Positions 47,880-58,300 of a stretch of DNA of 64,000 nucleotides are shown one piece after another. The stretch lies in assembly GCF_900111905.1 (NCBI RefSeq), contig NZ_FOKM01000003.1, positions 496,001 to 560,000 on the forward strand. Direction: 5' to 3'. The DNA is from Rhizobium sp. NFR07. GTDB lineage: Bacteria > Pseudomonadota > Alphaproteobacteria > Rhizobiales > Rhizobiaceae. The notes beneath the pieces are model-generated. The model saw only the letters and a list, made by a program, of their open reading frames with translations. It was not told the DNA's origin and made no database searches. Made by a program: the position numbers and the translations under genes. Positions within the stretch are counted from its first letter, which is position 1, and every line of letters starts with the position of its first letter.

Positions 47880-48710
47880 TTACTTGTAGTGGCACATCGG
47901 CGGGCGGGGCGCGCCCTTCTCCTTGGCACCCATGCCCTCCCACCAGCCTGCTCCCCTGGCAATCATCTCGACTTCGAAAAACGTCCAGGCGTTGACGCGG
48001 CTCTCTCCACCCAATTTCTTGGTCATATCTCCTACCTCTATCATCGCCATGCCGCCTTTCTCGCAATCGTCGTTAAGGTATGCGCGCACGAACGTGTCGA
48101 AATGCTCGACGAGCAGAGCGTGGCTGCGCCTGACATCCGCCATGGAGGGCACGTCGGCGCATTCGCCGGATGTTATCATTACGCCGGGAGGCGTCCTCAG
48201 GGGATCGGGCGAATAAAAGGATAGCGTGCCGGATGCGATCCCTTCCGCGAGAAAGCGGATATATTCGAGATTGGCAATGTCGGGAAACCAGCCGCGGGTG
48301 GTGATGACCTCCTCGTAGACCGATCCGACAAGGAAGCAGCCCGGATCGCCGTCGGCTGAGTAAGCATCCTTTGCCGACGTGCTTTTGACCACTTCCGGGT
48401 CACCCAGCCTGATCGCGCTCTCGATCTTCGGAATGCGGATCGTGCAGGCCTGCGGCGACAGAACCAGCCAGTCGCCGGTGATCACCGTCTTCTCATCGGC
48501 GCGGGCCTTCTCCTTCAGTCTGTCGATTGCCTCCGGCTCGAAACCGGCCCGGATCGCGGCGTCATAGGTCGCAGGGCCGATTGCACATCCCTGCCCGGCG
48601 AAGAAATCCTCGATACTTGCCGGCTTTTCCTCGGCAGCTGCAAGGGCCGGCACGGACAGGAGAGAGATGGCCGCAAAAGTGATGTATCGGCAGAAGCATG
48701 TGAATTTCAT
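47880..48710 (-). CDS. Secreted hypothetical protein
   Basis: 276 residues from the ATG at 48710, which begins a signal peptide (CRYITFAAISLLSVPALAAA, cleavage about 27). The mature protein is soluble, periplasmic, with four or more cysteines (GCAIGP, ACTIR, GCFLVG, GECADVP, DDCEKG) likely in disulphides. No recognised domain. A longer frame upstream to 48881 lacks a signal and overlaps the next gene. Confidence 0.75.
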   Translation of the reverse strand: MKFTCFCRYITFAAISLLSVPALAAAEEKPASIEDFFAGQGCAIGPATYDAAIRAGFEPEAIDRLKEKARADEKTVITGDWLVLSPQACTIRIPKIESAIRLGDPEVVKSTSAKDAYSADGDPGCFLVGSVYEEVITTRGWFPDIANLEYIRFLAEGIASGTLSFYSPDPLRTPPGVMITSGECADVPSMADVRRSHALLVEHFDTFVRAYLNDDCEKGGMAMIEVGDMTKKLGGESRVNAWTFFEVEMIARGAGWWEGMGAKEKGAPRPPMCHYK

Positions 48711-48802
48711 CTGTCGCTCAGCTCCCCTCGGCCCGGTCTGCATTCGTCGGACCGACTTACCCTTAAGCCTTCCGAAGTTCTCAACAAGATGACGCCCCGC
48801 AC

Positions 48803-49501
48803 TCACGCCTTCGAAACACGATAGCGGAGATGCAGCAATCCCGAGCCGACCTCCGTGCAGCTCATGAGGGACAGGGTGCATTTGCCGGCGAGCCCCTCCT
48901 CTCCGAATTCCACGATCCGGTCGCCACCCTTGCGGGCGTCCAGCGCCGGCGCCACGACGAGGCTCAGCTCATCGACGAGGCCTGCCGCGAACAGCGAGCC
49001 GTTGATGCCGGCGCCGCCTTCGAGCAGCAGGCGCTTGATGCCGAATTCGCGGCCGAGCGCCCTGATCATCGCGGCAAGGTCAACCTCGTCCCCATCGGAG
49101 ACGATATAGGAGACCCCGTCCGTCGCGAGCTCCGCTAGGTGATCGTCACCGACATCGCGCCCCAGCAGGACGACGACGTGATCGCCATCGAGGTCCGCGC
49201 CGGAGAAATGGAGCCTGCCCGACGGATCGAGAGCAATCGCGTGGGATGCCGCAGCGTCGTCCGCAATATGGACCGGGCGATTGACCTCCGACGGGTCGGA
49301 GGGCGGATGCGCCTCGGCCTTGGACATTTCCGCCATGGTCACGCGCCCCACCAGCCAGCCGTCGGCGGCGAAATCACGGTGGATCTTTTCGTAATAGGCA
49401 GACCAGTCTTCGCGATCTCCATCCGGACTTGTCGTCCAGCTGCTCGCATGCAACCCGCCGTCAAGCGAGGTGATCATGTGGCAGATGACATAAGGTTTCA
49501 T
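48803..49501 (-). CDS. RibD C-terminal domain (pyrimidine reductase / DHFR-like) protein
   Basis: 232 residues. Resembles the NADPH-dependent RibD reductase/dihydrofolate reductase fold: N-terminal ICHMITSLDGGL, DGWLVGRVTMAEM, and the Gly-rich LLLEGGAGINGSL near residue 165. Standalone members have unknown substrates. Divergent from the GT1 gene. Confidence 0.85.
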   Translation of the reverse strand: MKPYVICHMITSLDGGLHASSWTTSPDGDREDWSAYYEKIHRDFAADGWLVGRVTMAEMSKAEAHPPSDPSEVNRPVHIADDAAASHAIALDPSGRLHFSGADLDGDHVVVLLGRDVGDDHLAELATDGVSYIVSDGDEVDLAAMIRALGREFGIKRLLLEGGAGINGSLFAAGLVDELSLVVAPALDARKGGDRIVEFGEEGLAGKCTLSLMSCTEVGSGLLHLRYRVSKA

Positions 49502-49830
49502 CGTTGCACCCCTCCGGTTAAAAGCGGCTCTGCGGCCCCGACGATCCGCAACCAGCCCTCACTTGCAATATGGGCCGAGGTCGGCTGAGGAAAAGCCACG
49601 CATCCGCACTTTGCCGGCAGGTGCGCCCATGGCGCCAAGGGGAAGCGCCGAACACCCGCGAAATGCTAAAAATGTAGCGCGTCCGTCCCGCGCTGTAACA
49701 CGCAGACAACTCTCCCGCGTCGTTATCAACGCGCCCCCGGGGACCTCAGGGGGACACAGCGCGCGAAGAGATTGGCGCGCCATTCGGACAGGCCGCATAT
49801 GCCCTGTCCCAACGACAGGGGACGCAGATC
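49502..49830. other. Divergent intergenic region
   Basis: 329 bases between the RibD-like gene (minus) and the GT1 glycosyltransferase gene (plus). No supported gene; contains both promoters presumably. The ribosome site AGGGGACG before 49831 is the only clear element. Confidence 0.5.
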
Positions 49831-51159
49831 ATGAAATTCCTTCTCGCATCGACACCCGCAACGGGTCACCTCAATCCAATTCTTTCGATCGGACGCATAC
49901 TGATTGCCGCCGGCCACGAGGTCGCGGTCCTGACCGGGGATATCTTTCGCCGCCAGGTGGAAGAAGCGGGCGCGCGTTTCTGCAGTCTTCCGCCGGGCGC
50001 CAATTTCGATTTGAGAAGGATCGAGACGGTCATTCCCGACATTGCGCGCATCCCGCAAGGCCCGGAAAGGCGGCTTGCGATGTCGCGCAAGATCTTCATC
50101 GACGTTGTCCCGTTGCAGAGTGCCGGCCTGGGCGATGTGCTCGCAGACTTTCCCGCCGATGCCATACTGGTGGACAACACGTTCTTCGGCATATTCCCGA
50201 TGCTTCTCGGACCCCGTTCAGCGCGGCCACCCATTGCAGTGTGCGGCACGATGTTCCTGCATGCGCCGCGAGACGACGGCGCGCCGACCTTCCTGGGGCT
50301 ACCGCCGGCCGTCAACAAGGCTGAACTGGACGCCTATGCGACAATGGCCACCGAGCAGGACAAACAGATAGTCCGGCCCGTACTCGACAGACTGAACGAG
50401 CTGCTCAAGGAAATGGGCTGCCCGCCGCTGCAGTCGAACGTACACGATGCCGCCGTGTTGCTTCCCGATCTCTTCCTGCAGATGACGGTCGCAAGCTTTG
50501 AGTTTCCGAGAAAGAACCTTCCGCCGTCGGTCGTTTTTGCCGGAGCATTGCCGATCATGCCCGGCCAGGCGCCATTGCCCGACTGGGCTCACGAGCTCGA
50601 CGGCTCGCGCAAGGTGGTGCTTGTGACGCAGGGCACGGTCTCCAACCTCAATTTCGACCAACTGGTCATCCCGACGTTGAAGGCGTTGGCCGAACGGCCC
50701 GACATTCTGGTGGTCGTTACCGCCGGCGGCCGCGCGGCCGAGGCACTGCCGGCGCCGCTGCCCGCCAACGCGCGCACCGCGGACTACCTGCCCTTCGACT
50801 GGCTCTTGCCCAAGGTGGACGTGTTCGTCACCAATGGCGGCTATGGCAGCGTCAATCAGGCGCTCAGCCATGGCATTCCGATCGTCGGCGCCGGCGTGAC
50901 CGAGGACAAGGGGGACGTCAATGCGCGCGTCGCCTGGTCGGGCGCCGGCATCAATCTCGCCACCAGCGAGCCGACAGAGAAAATGATAAAGGATGCCGTG
51001 CTCGCGATACTGGGCGTGCCGATCTACCGCCAGAGGGCAGAGGCCCTTGCCGCGGAGTTTTTCGCCACCGATACGCCTGCCCTCATCCTGGAGAAGCTGG
51101 AAGGGCTGGCCTCAGCGGCTCAAGAGTGGCCTCGCAGAAGCCGCACGGCCGTCGTATAG
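49831..51159 (+). CDS. GT1-family (UGT / macrolide-type) glycosyltransferase
   Basis: 442 residues. N-terminal acceptor domain begins FLLASTPATGHLNPILSIGR; C-terminal nucleotide-sugar domain has VLVTQGTVSN, YLPFDWLLPKVDVFVTNGGY and HGIPIVGAGVTEDKGDVNAR, the UGT signature with the usual E/D change. Such enzymes glycosylate small molecules (antibiotics, flavonoids, zeaxanthin). Solitary gene with an excellent ribosome site; acceptor unknown. Confidence 0.92.
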   Translation: MKFLLASTPATGHLNPILSIGRILIAAGHEVAVLTGDIFRRQVEEAGARFCSLPPGANFDLRRIETVIPDIARIPQGPERRLAMSRKIFIDVVPLQSAGLGDVLADFPADAILVDNTFFGIFPMLLGPRSARPPIAVCGTMFLHAPRDDGAPTFLGLPPAVNKAELDAYATMATEQDKQIVRPVLDRLNELLKEMGCPPLQSNVHDAAVLLPDLFLQMTVASFEFPRKNLPPSVVFAGALPIMPGQAPLPDWAHELDGSRKVVLVTQGTVSNLNFDQLVIPTLKALAERPDILVVVTAGGRAAEALPAPLPANARTADYLPFDWLLPKVDVFVTNGGYGSVNQALSHGIPIVGAGVTEDKGDVNARVAWSGAGINLATSEPTEKMIKDAVLAILGVPIYRQRAEALAAEFFATDTPALILEKLEGLASAAQEWPRRSRTAVV

Positions 51160-51161
51160 GC

Positions 51162-51186
51162 GGCTGCGCTCAGCCAGAGTTTTCTG
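51162..51186 (+). terminator. Possible short terminator after GT1 gene
   Basis: 5-bp stem GGCTG / CAGCC with a CGCT loop followed by AGAGTTTT. The stem is short; moderate support only. Confidence 0.35.
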
Positions 51187-51226
51187 TCCGGGGGCGCTGC
51201 TGCGTCATACATTGCGCCCTCGCATT

Positions 51227-52033
51227 TCAAAACAGCCCCGGCCGGGCCGAGGTCGTGTCGTTGTCGCCAACGGGCTCGACATCCGCGAGCCGCACGAACT
51301 CGACGCCGCGGGCCTTGAGCTTGAGGATGGCATTCGCCACGCCCTGGCCTGCCGCGTGGGTGGGCTGGTTGATGTGCGAGATGACGACATCCCCGTCCTT
51401 CGCGGCCGCGATCCGCTTTTCGGCGGCACCGGCGCCGAGCAGGGAGCCGTCGTCACCGTTCAGCGAATAACCTGCTATGCGGTAACCCATGGCGCGGATC
51501 TCGTCGATCGAGGCCCTGTCGTATTTGGCGGTCGCGCCGCGGAACCAATGGGGTGCCGGAAAGCCCGCCGCGATCACCGCCTCGGCGCCCCTGGCCACCT
51601 CCCGCGACACGGCTTCCGGCGATCCGGCCGCCGGGATGCCGTAGACGGGCATAGCGACGTCGATTGCCGGCACATGGTTTTCCCCGTGGTTCTCGATTTC
51701 GAAGAGATCGGGATGGGCCAGAAAGACCGCGACCGTCGCGGGATTCTTGCGCAGCCAGCGCGCCGTGACGAAAACGGTGGCGGGAATGCGCTCATCGATC
51801 AGAGTGGAGAGAATGCGCTCATCCACCGCGCCCATGCAGGCATCGAAGGTCAGCGCCACCCGGGCGCCTGATCCATCCGCTGCCTTGGCAAAATGCAGTT
51901 TCGGCTCGACCAGCCTTACCTTCAGTGGAGGAGATGCGGGCGGTTGGCCGCCAATGTCGGAAGCGCTGGCGGCCGGTGACGCGGCAAGGCCGAAAGCAAG
52001 AAAGACGAGAGCGGCGGTGGCGAAGGCACGCAT
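51227..52033 (-). CDS. Secreted polysaccharide deacetylase (NodB-like, TFDAC type)
   Basis: 268 residues from the ATG at 52033, which begins a signal peptide (MRAFATAALVFLAFGLAASP, then AASASD). NodB-homology fold: motif 1 VALTFDACMGAVDERIL (usual TFDD altered to TFDA), motif 2 H-x3-H in IENHGENHVPAI, motif 3 WFRGATAKYD, and VISHINQ. The second motif-1 Asp that normally binds metal is Ala, so catalysis may differ. Probably acts on cell-wall or exopolysaccharide in the periplasm. Confidence 0.85.
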   Translation of the reverse strand: MRAFATAALVFLAFGLAASPAASASDIGGQPPASPPLKVRLVEPKLHFAKAADGSGARVALTFDACMGAVDERILSTLIDERIPATVFVTARWLRKNPATVAVFLAHPDLFEIENHGENHVPAIDVAMPVYGIPAAGSPEAVSREVARGAEAVIAAGFPAPHWFRGATAKYDRASIDEIRAMGYRIAGYSLNGDDGSLLGAGAAEKRIAAAKDGDVVISHINQPTHAAGQGVANAILKLKARGVEFVRLADVEPVGDNDTTSARPGLF

Positions 52034-52168
52034 GGTATCGGGTCCGATTGGTCGGATTTCCATATACCCCGATTCTCCCGTCCGCTACCGGCGTTTCGGC
52101 ATGACACCCGTGCCGGCAGCACAGGGCCGCCGATCCCGGGCGTGAGACACAGCGGCCTGGCGCAAGGA

Positions 52169-53203
52169 CTAGAAGCCGACAGCCATCATGCGATGATGCA
52201 GGCTCTTCAGGCCCTCGCTGCGACGCGCGGCCAGCTGGCCCTCCCAGGCGATGGCGGTGTCGACGATCAGGTCGAGATCGTCGTGACGTGGCTGCCATTC
52301 CAGCAATCTGCGGGCAAGTGTCGAATTGGCGACGACGCTTGCGGCATCGCCCGGCCGGCGCGGTCCGTAGCTGATGTCGAAGGAACGGCCGCTGACACGC
52401 TTCACCGCATCCAGAACCTCGAGCACCGAATAACCGCGGCCGTAGCCGCAATTGGCGATCAGCGGCTCGCCGCCGCGGCGCAGATAGCTCAGCGCCTTCA
52501 GATGCGCCGCGACGAGATCGGTCACGTGGATATAGTCGCGGATCCCGGTGCCGTCAGGCGTCGGGTAATCGGTGCCGTAGACATCGACGCCCGGGCGACT
52601 GCCGAGTGCCGCCTCGCAGGCAATCTTGATCAGGTGCGTCGCACCCTCGGTGGACAGACCCGTGCGGCCGAGCGGATCGGCGCCTGCAACGTTGAAATAA
52701 CGCAGCGCCACATAGCGGAAATCATGGGCCGCGGCGGCATCGCGCAGCATCAGTTCCGACATCAGTTTCGACTGGCCATAGGGGTTCTTCGGAAGCGTCG
52801 GCGCGCTTTCCAGAACCGGCGTGTCATCCGCCTGCTCGCCATAAACGGCGGCCGTGGAAGAAAAGACGAGATGCTTGATGCCGGCTGCAACTGCCGCGGC
52901 CGCAAGAAGGCGGGTTTTGCTCGTGTTGTTCTCGTAGTAGTCGAGCGGCTGGGCCATCGACTGCGGCACGGCGATCGAGCCGGCAAAATGCATGATGGCG
53001 TCGATGTTGTTTTCGGCGAAGATCTCCGGCAGCAGCTTCCTGTCGCCGACATCGCCGAGATAGAAGCGAGCGGCATCCGGCACGGCCCAGCGGAAACCGG
53101 TCGACAAGCGGTCGAGCACGACCACGTCCTCGCCCGCATCCAGCAGCGCCCACACCATGTGGCTGCCGATATATCCCGCTCCGCCAGTTACCAGAACCGC
53201 CAT
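52169..53203 (-). CDS. galE: UDP-glucose 4-epimerase
   Basis: 344 residues. NAD-dependent interconversion of UDP-glucose and UDP-galactose. VLVTGGAGYIGSHMVWALLD Rossmann motif; catalytic FSSTAAVYGE and NPYGQSKLMSELML (Tyr-x3-Lys); C-terminal GTGIRDYIHVTDLVAAHLKA. Supplies UDP-galactose for surface polysaccharides, and substrate for the UDP-galactopyranose mutase encoded elsewhere in this window. Confidence 0.96.
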   Translation of the reverse strand: MAVLVTGGAGYIGSHMVWALLDAGEDVVVLDRLSTGFRWAVPDAARFYLGDVGDRKLLPEIFAENNIDAIMHFAGSIAVPQSMAQPLDYYENNTSKTRLLAAAAVAAGIKHLVFSSTAAVYGEQADDTPVLESAPTLPKNPYGQSKLMSELMLRDAAAAHDFRYVALRYFNVAGADPLGRTGLSTEGATHLIKIACEAALGSRPGVDVYGTDYPTPDGTGIRDYIHVTDLVAAHLKALSYLRRGGEPLIANCGYGRGYSVLEVLDAVKRVSGRSFDISYGPRRPGDAASVVANSTLARRLLEWQPRHDDLDLIVDTAIAWEGQLAARRSEGLKSLHHRMMAVGF

Positions 53204-53360
53204 GACAATGCTTCCCTGCCTTTATGTTTTCGGCAGGAAAACACCATGGCACTTGCTCATTGATTACATTTACGGGGCTGCCGTATCTATATTAGCAAGT
53301 GTGTATAACAGACCTTTTCGGCCATGCATAAAGTTTTATGCAACTAAGGTCGTATCGGTT

Positions 53361-54536
53361 TCAAAGTGCCTTGATATAGGTCGAAAGGCGCTCGGCCGCC
53401 TCCTCGATCTGTGCCGGATTGCGCAGGAAACAGGCGCGCAGGAACGCCTCGCCGCCCTTGCCGAAAGCCGATCCCGGCGCCAGCGCCACACCTGGCTTGT
53501 CGACGATGTCAAACGCAGCCTGGCGGCTGTCGGTGATGCCGTCGACCTTGAGGAAGGCATAGAGCGCACCGTCGGGCTTCAGCGTCTGGACGCGGTTTGT
53601 GGCGATCAGCATGTCGCAGAGGATGTCGCGCGACTTGCGGGCCCGGTCGATATTCTCCTCGACGAAGGCGTCGCCCTCGTTGAGGGCCACCACGGCGCCG
53701 CGCTGCATGAACTGCGCCACGCCGGAATTGGAATACTGAACCAGGTTCTCGATGACCTGGCCGAGCTCCTTGGGCGCTACAAGCCATCCGACGCGCCAGC
53801 CGGTCATCGACCAGTTCTTGGAGAAGGAATTAGCGTAGATGATGCGGTCATCCGGTTCGGACACGTCGAGGAAGGACGGAGCGCGCACCGCGCCACCGTA
53901 ATAATAGCGGGCATAGATCTCGTCGGCGATGATCCAGAGACCATGCTTGCGGCAAAGCCCCAGGATGGCGGCCAGATCTTCCTTCGTTGCGGTCCAGCCG
54001 GTCGGGTTGGACGGCGTATTGATGAACAGGCCCCTGGTCTTCGGCGTGATCGTCGCTTCCAGCTTGGCGATGTCGAGCGACCAGGCGCCGCCGGTGAATT
54101 CCAGCGGCAGGCCGGTTGCGACGGCGCCGGAAATCTCGATTGCGGAAACGATGTTCGGCCAGGTCGGCGAGAGGTAGATCATCTCGTCGCCCGGACCACA
54201 GATCGCCTGAACCGCCATCATGATGGCGTGCATGCCCGATCCGGTGACGTAAAAATGCTCCATCGGCAGCGCGACCGAGAAGTGCCGCGCGTAATAGTCC
54301 GAAAGCGCCTGGCGCAGTTCGGGAATCCCCCGCTGCCAGGTGTAGAATGTCTCGCCGCCGATAAGCGCCTCGGATGCTGCCCGGTTGATGAAATCCGGGG
54401 TCGGAAGTTCGCCCTCGCCGGCCCAGAGCGGGATCAGGTCCTGACGTCCGCCAATACGGGCGTGGTTGATGATCTCGACGATGCCGCTCTCAGGAGCAGC
54501 AAGGGCGCGGGGGCTGAGCGAGGCGAGAAGCGACAT
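53361..54536 (-). CDS. Class I/II pyridoxal-phosphate aminotransferase
   Basis: 391 residues. Fold type I aminotransferase. Internal Schiff-base Lys in YANSFSKNWSMTGWRVGWLV; substrate-binding Arg region FLRACFLRNPAQIEEA; N-terminal PLWAGEGELPTPDFI and FINTPSNPTGWTATK. Amino-acid substrate not deducible; aspartate/aromatic aminotransferase-like. Separate unit. Confidence 0.92.
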   Translation of the reverse strand: MSLLASLSPRALAAPESGIVEIINHARIGGRQDLIPLWAGEGELPTPDFINRAASEALIGGETFYTWQRGIPELRQALSDYYARHFSVALPMEHFYVTGSGMHAIMMAVQAICGPGDEMIYLSPTWPNIVSAIEISGAVATGLPLEFTGGAWSLDIAKLEATITPKTRGLFINTPSNPTGWTATKEDLAAILGLCRKHGLWIIADEIYARYYYGGAVRAPSFLDVSEPDDRIIYANSFSKNWSMTGWRVGWLVAPKELGQVIENLVQYSNSGVAQFMQRGAVVALNEGDAFVEENIDRARKSRDILCDMLIATNRVQTLKPDGALYAFLKVDGITDSRQAAFDIVDKPGVALAPGSAFGKGGEAFLRACFLRNPAQIEEAAERLSTYIKAL

Positions 54537-54551
54537 GCGGATTTCCTGTTG

Positions 54552-54588
54552 TTTCGTCCTCCTCCTTTAGCGCAGGAGAAGGACGAAA
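54552..54588. other. Inverted repeat between aminotransferase and mscL
   Basis: TTTCGTCCT / AGGACGAAA (9 bp) with an inner CCTCC / GGAG pairing, in the gap upstream of the aminotransferase and downstream of mscL. Not followed by a U-run on the minus strand. Possibly a weak terminator for mscL or an operator. Confidence 0.35.
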
Positions 54589-54657
54589 TTCCATGACAAT
54601 CCGTGAGCCGGCAATTCATTGTTCTGATGAATGCCGCGTCGCGAGATGGCCCGCGGA

Positions 54658-55095
54658 TTACCGCGTCTTGAGAATGTCGCGGATCTCGGACAGAAGCTGG
54701 ATGTCGGCCGGCGGAGGAGCCGGGGTCTCGTCGACCGGCTTCTTTTCTTCCATGGCGCGCAGCTTGTTCACGCCCTTGACCATCAGGAAGATGATGAAGG
54801 CGAGGATGAGGAAGTTGATGGCGACGGTGATGAAGCTGCCGTAGGCGAAGACGGCGCCCTGCTTGCGGGCCTCTTCCAGAGACGGCGCGGTGACCGCACT
54901 CGACAGTGCGAGGAAATAATTGGAGAAATCGAAACCGCCACCGGTGATCGCGCCGACGACCGGCATGACGAGGTCGTTGACAAGAGACGTGACGATGCCG
55001 GTGAAGGCACCGCCGATGATGATACCGACCGCGAGGTCGATGACGTTGCCTTTGGCGATGAAGGAACGGAATTCGCTGACGACGGACATGGACAT
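54658..55095 (-). CDS. mscL: Large-conductance mechanosensitive channel MscL
   Basis: 145 residues from the ATG at 55095 (GAGAGGGG upstream). Osmotic safety valve in the inner membrane. N-terminal [20 protein letters not shown], two membrane helices (about 15-45 and 75-100), and a Pro-rich C-terminal tail ending in the cytoplasmic helix ([12 protein letters not shown]). A longer open frame reaches to 57102 but is the reverse of the adjacent kinase gene. Confidence 0.96.
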   Translation of the reverse strand: MSMSVVSEFRSFIAKGNVIDLAVGIIIGGAFTGIVTSLVNDLVMPVVGAITGGGFDFSNYFLALSSAVTAPSLEEARKQGAVFAYGSFITVAINFLILAFIIFLMVKGVNKLRAMEEKKPVDETPAPPPADIQLLSEIRDILKTR

Positions 55096-55302
55096 TACCC
55101 CTCTCACTGGTTGGTGTCGGGACCAACATAGTGCATCAGGAAATACTGAAAAGGTGCAAAAGCCCAAAGGCTTAAAGCTGACAATCGCTCGGACGCGAAC
55201 AGCGATCCATTGGACTTTTTGCCGAGACGCCGCCGATTTCCAAGACCTGGCATATCGCTTACATTCGCGCCGAGGAGCGCATTTGTGTGCGGCGGAGGGA
55301 AT

Positions 55303-58300
55303 ATGCTTCCAGGCTGGGTGATCCTTGTCTCGGCATTCGCTTATATCCTGCTGCTTTTCGCCGTGGCGAGCTATGGCGACAGGCGCAGTCGCCTTGCCGG
55401 GGTACCGGCAGGTGGGCGGCCGATCGTCTATGCGCTGAGCCTTGCCGTCTATTGCACATCCTGGACCTATTTCGGCGGCGTCGGGCTGGCATCCCAGCGG
55501 GGGCTGGAATTCGCGGCGATCTATGTCGGGCCGATCCTCGCCTTTACGCTCGGCATGCCGATCATCCGGCGGATCGTCGAACTGGCCAAGGCCGAGAAGC
55601 TGACATCGATCGCCGATTTCATCGCCGCCCGCTACGGCAAGAATTCGACGGTTGCGGCCATCGTCGCCATCGTCATGCTGGTCGGCACCGTTCCCTATAT
55701 CGCCCTGCAGCTGAAGGCGGTCTCCAGTTCGGTCGCCGTCATGGTCAACCCGTCGGATTTCGGCATCGGTAGCGGCAACCTGCATTTCGTCGACCTGGCG
55801 CTGATTGTGACCGTGCTGATGGCCTGTTTCGCGATCGTGTTCGGCACCCGACATACCGACGCGACCGAGCATCAGGACGGGCTGATCCTGGCTGTGGCGA
55901 TGGAGTCGCTCGTCAAGCTCGTGGCCTTTGCCACCGTCGGCATAGCGGTGGTGTTCTTCATCTTCGACGGCTGGTTGGATCTCGCCGCCAAGGCCTCCGA
56001 AAATCTGCTGGTGACCTCGGCCGCATCCTACGAGACGCCGCTCAGCCGGTGGATCCTGATCATCCTGATCTCGGCCTTCGCGATCGTCATCCTGCCCAGG
56101 CAGTTCCATGTGACGGTGGTGGAGAACCGCACGCCGCGGGAACGCCGGGCGGCCGGCTTCCTGCTGCCGGTCTATCTCATCGCCATCAATCTCTTCGTCC
56201 TGCCCATCGCCGCCGCCGGGCTGATAACCTTCGGTGGCGTCGGCGATGCCGATCTCTATGTGCTGACCCTGCCGCTCGAGGCGGGGCTGCCTTTTGTAAC
56301 GCTGATGACCTTCATCGGCGGCTTCTCGGCGGCAACCGCGATGGTGATCGTGGAATCGGTGGCGCTGTCGATCATGATCTCCAACGACATCGTCATTCCG
56401 CTCTTCCTGCGGCGGAAGCTCGTCGCCTATTCGGCCGGGCAGCAGGACCTGACCCGCACGCTGCTCAACATCAGGCGGGCGTCGATCTTTGCCGTCATGC
56501 TGCTCGGCTATGGCTATTATCGCATGGCCGACAGCCAGTCGGGCCTTGCCTCGATCGGGCTTCTCGCCTTTGCAGCCATTGCACAGATTGCCCCTGCCCT
56601 GCTTTTGGGCCTCGTCTGGCGACGGGCAAATGCGCGCGGCGCGATCCTTGGCCTGTCCTTCGGCTTCCTGGCCTGGGCCTATCTGCTGTTCCTGCCAAGC
56701 CTCGGCGGGCCGGACAATTCCTATATCGCCGCAGCCGTGCTGAATTTCATCTTCCCGGGCACGGCGATCTTCTCCGCACCCAATATCGATCCCTTCGTCA
56801 CGACGACGATCTTCAGCCTGGCACTCAACACGATCGCCTTCGTATTGGGCTCTATATCCCGCAACCCGCGACCGGTGGAACGGCTGCAGGCCGGGATTTT
56901 CGTCAAGCGGCAGCTGCGCGCCCAGTTCGCCACCCGCGGCTGGAAGACCCGCATCAGCGTCGGCGACCTGAAGACGGTGATCGCTCGTTATCTCGGGGAA
57001 GAACGGATGCTGCGGTCCTTCTCCAATTACGAGAAGACCGCCGGGCGACGCTTCCAGGACGACCAGCCCGCCGACATGGCGATGATCCACTTTTCCGAAC
57101 AATTGCTGGGCAGCGCCATCGGCTCGTCGTCCGCGCGGCTTGTCCTGTCACTGATCCTGCAGAAGGCCGAGGACACGAATTCGGACACGGCCTGGCTTCT
57201 CGACCAGGCAAGCGAGGCCCTGCAATATAACCAGGATATGCTGCAGACCGCGCTTTCGCAGATGGATCAGGGCATCGCCGTCTTCGACAGTTCCGACCGG
57301 CTGACGATCTGGAACCGGCGTTTCCGGCAATTGCTGGATCTGCCGGAGCAGGCAGGCCAGGTGGGCTTCCTGCTCACAGACATGATCTCGCTTCTGGTGG
57401 AACGGGGCGAGATCGCCGAGAGCGACAGGCAGTCGGTCATCGGCCAGTTCAAGGAACTCGGCGCCTCCTTCGCGCTTGTCGTGCAGCGGGGAGAGCGGAT
57501 CATCGAAGTCCGCACCAACCCGATGCCGGATGCCGGCTTCGTTGCCACCTTCACGGACATTTCGGAGCGGGTCGCGGCAGACCAGGCGCTCAAGCAGGCG
57601 AACGAGACCCTGGAACAGCGCGTCGGCGAACGCACTGCCGAGCTGATGCGAGTCAACCGGGAGCTCGGCGAGGCCAGGGCGACGGCCGACGAGGCCAATA
57701 TCAGCAAGACCCGCTTCTTCGCCGCCGCCGGCCACGACATCCTGCAACCGCTCAATGCCGCGCGGCTCTATTCCTCCGCACTGGTCGAGAGGCTTGGTAG
57801 CGGCGACAAGAATGCCGCCATCGCGCGCAATATCGACTCTTCTCTGGAATCGGTCGAGACGATCCTCGGCGCCGTGCTCGACATTTCGCGGCTCGATACC
57901 GGCGCGATGAAGCCGCGCTTCGGCTCGATCGGCCTCGACGACCTGTTCAAGCGGATCGAGACGGATTTCGCGCCGATGGCGCGGGAGAAAAACCTCGAGT
58001 TCGTGGTGATGCCGACGTCGCTCAAGGTTGTTTCCGATGCCAACCTCCTGCGCCGCCTGGTACAGAACCTCGTTTCCAACGCGATCAAATACACGATCGA
58101 AGGCAAGGTGCTGGTCGGCGCGCGGCGTCGCGGCGACCGCGTCGTCATCGAAGTGCTCGATTCCGGCATCGGCATTCCGTCCTCCAAGTTCCGCACCGTG
58201 TTCAAGGAATTCGCCAGGCTGGACGACGGTGCCAGAACCGCAAGTGGGCTCGGGCTGGGGCTTTCCATCGTCGACCGGCTGTCGCGCATGCTCAGCCATC

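Noticed and set aside
54658..57102. 814-residue frame including mscL
   Set aside because: Only the last 145 residues are MscL; the upstream part is antisense to the hybrid kinase.
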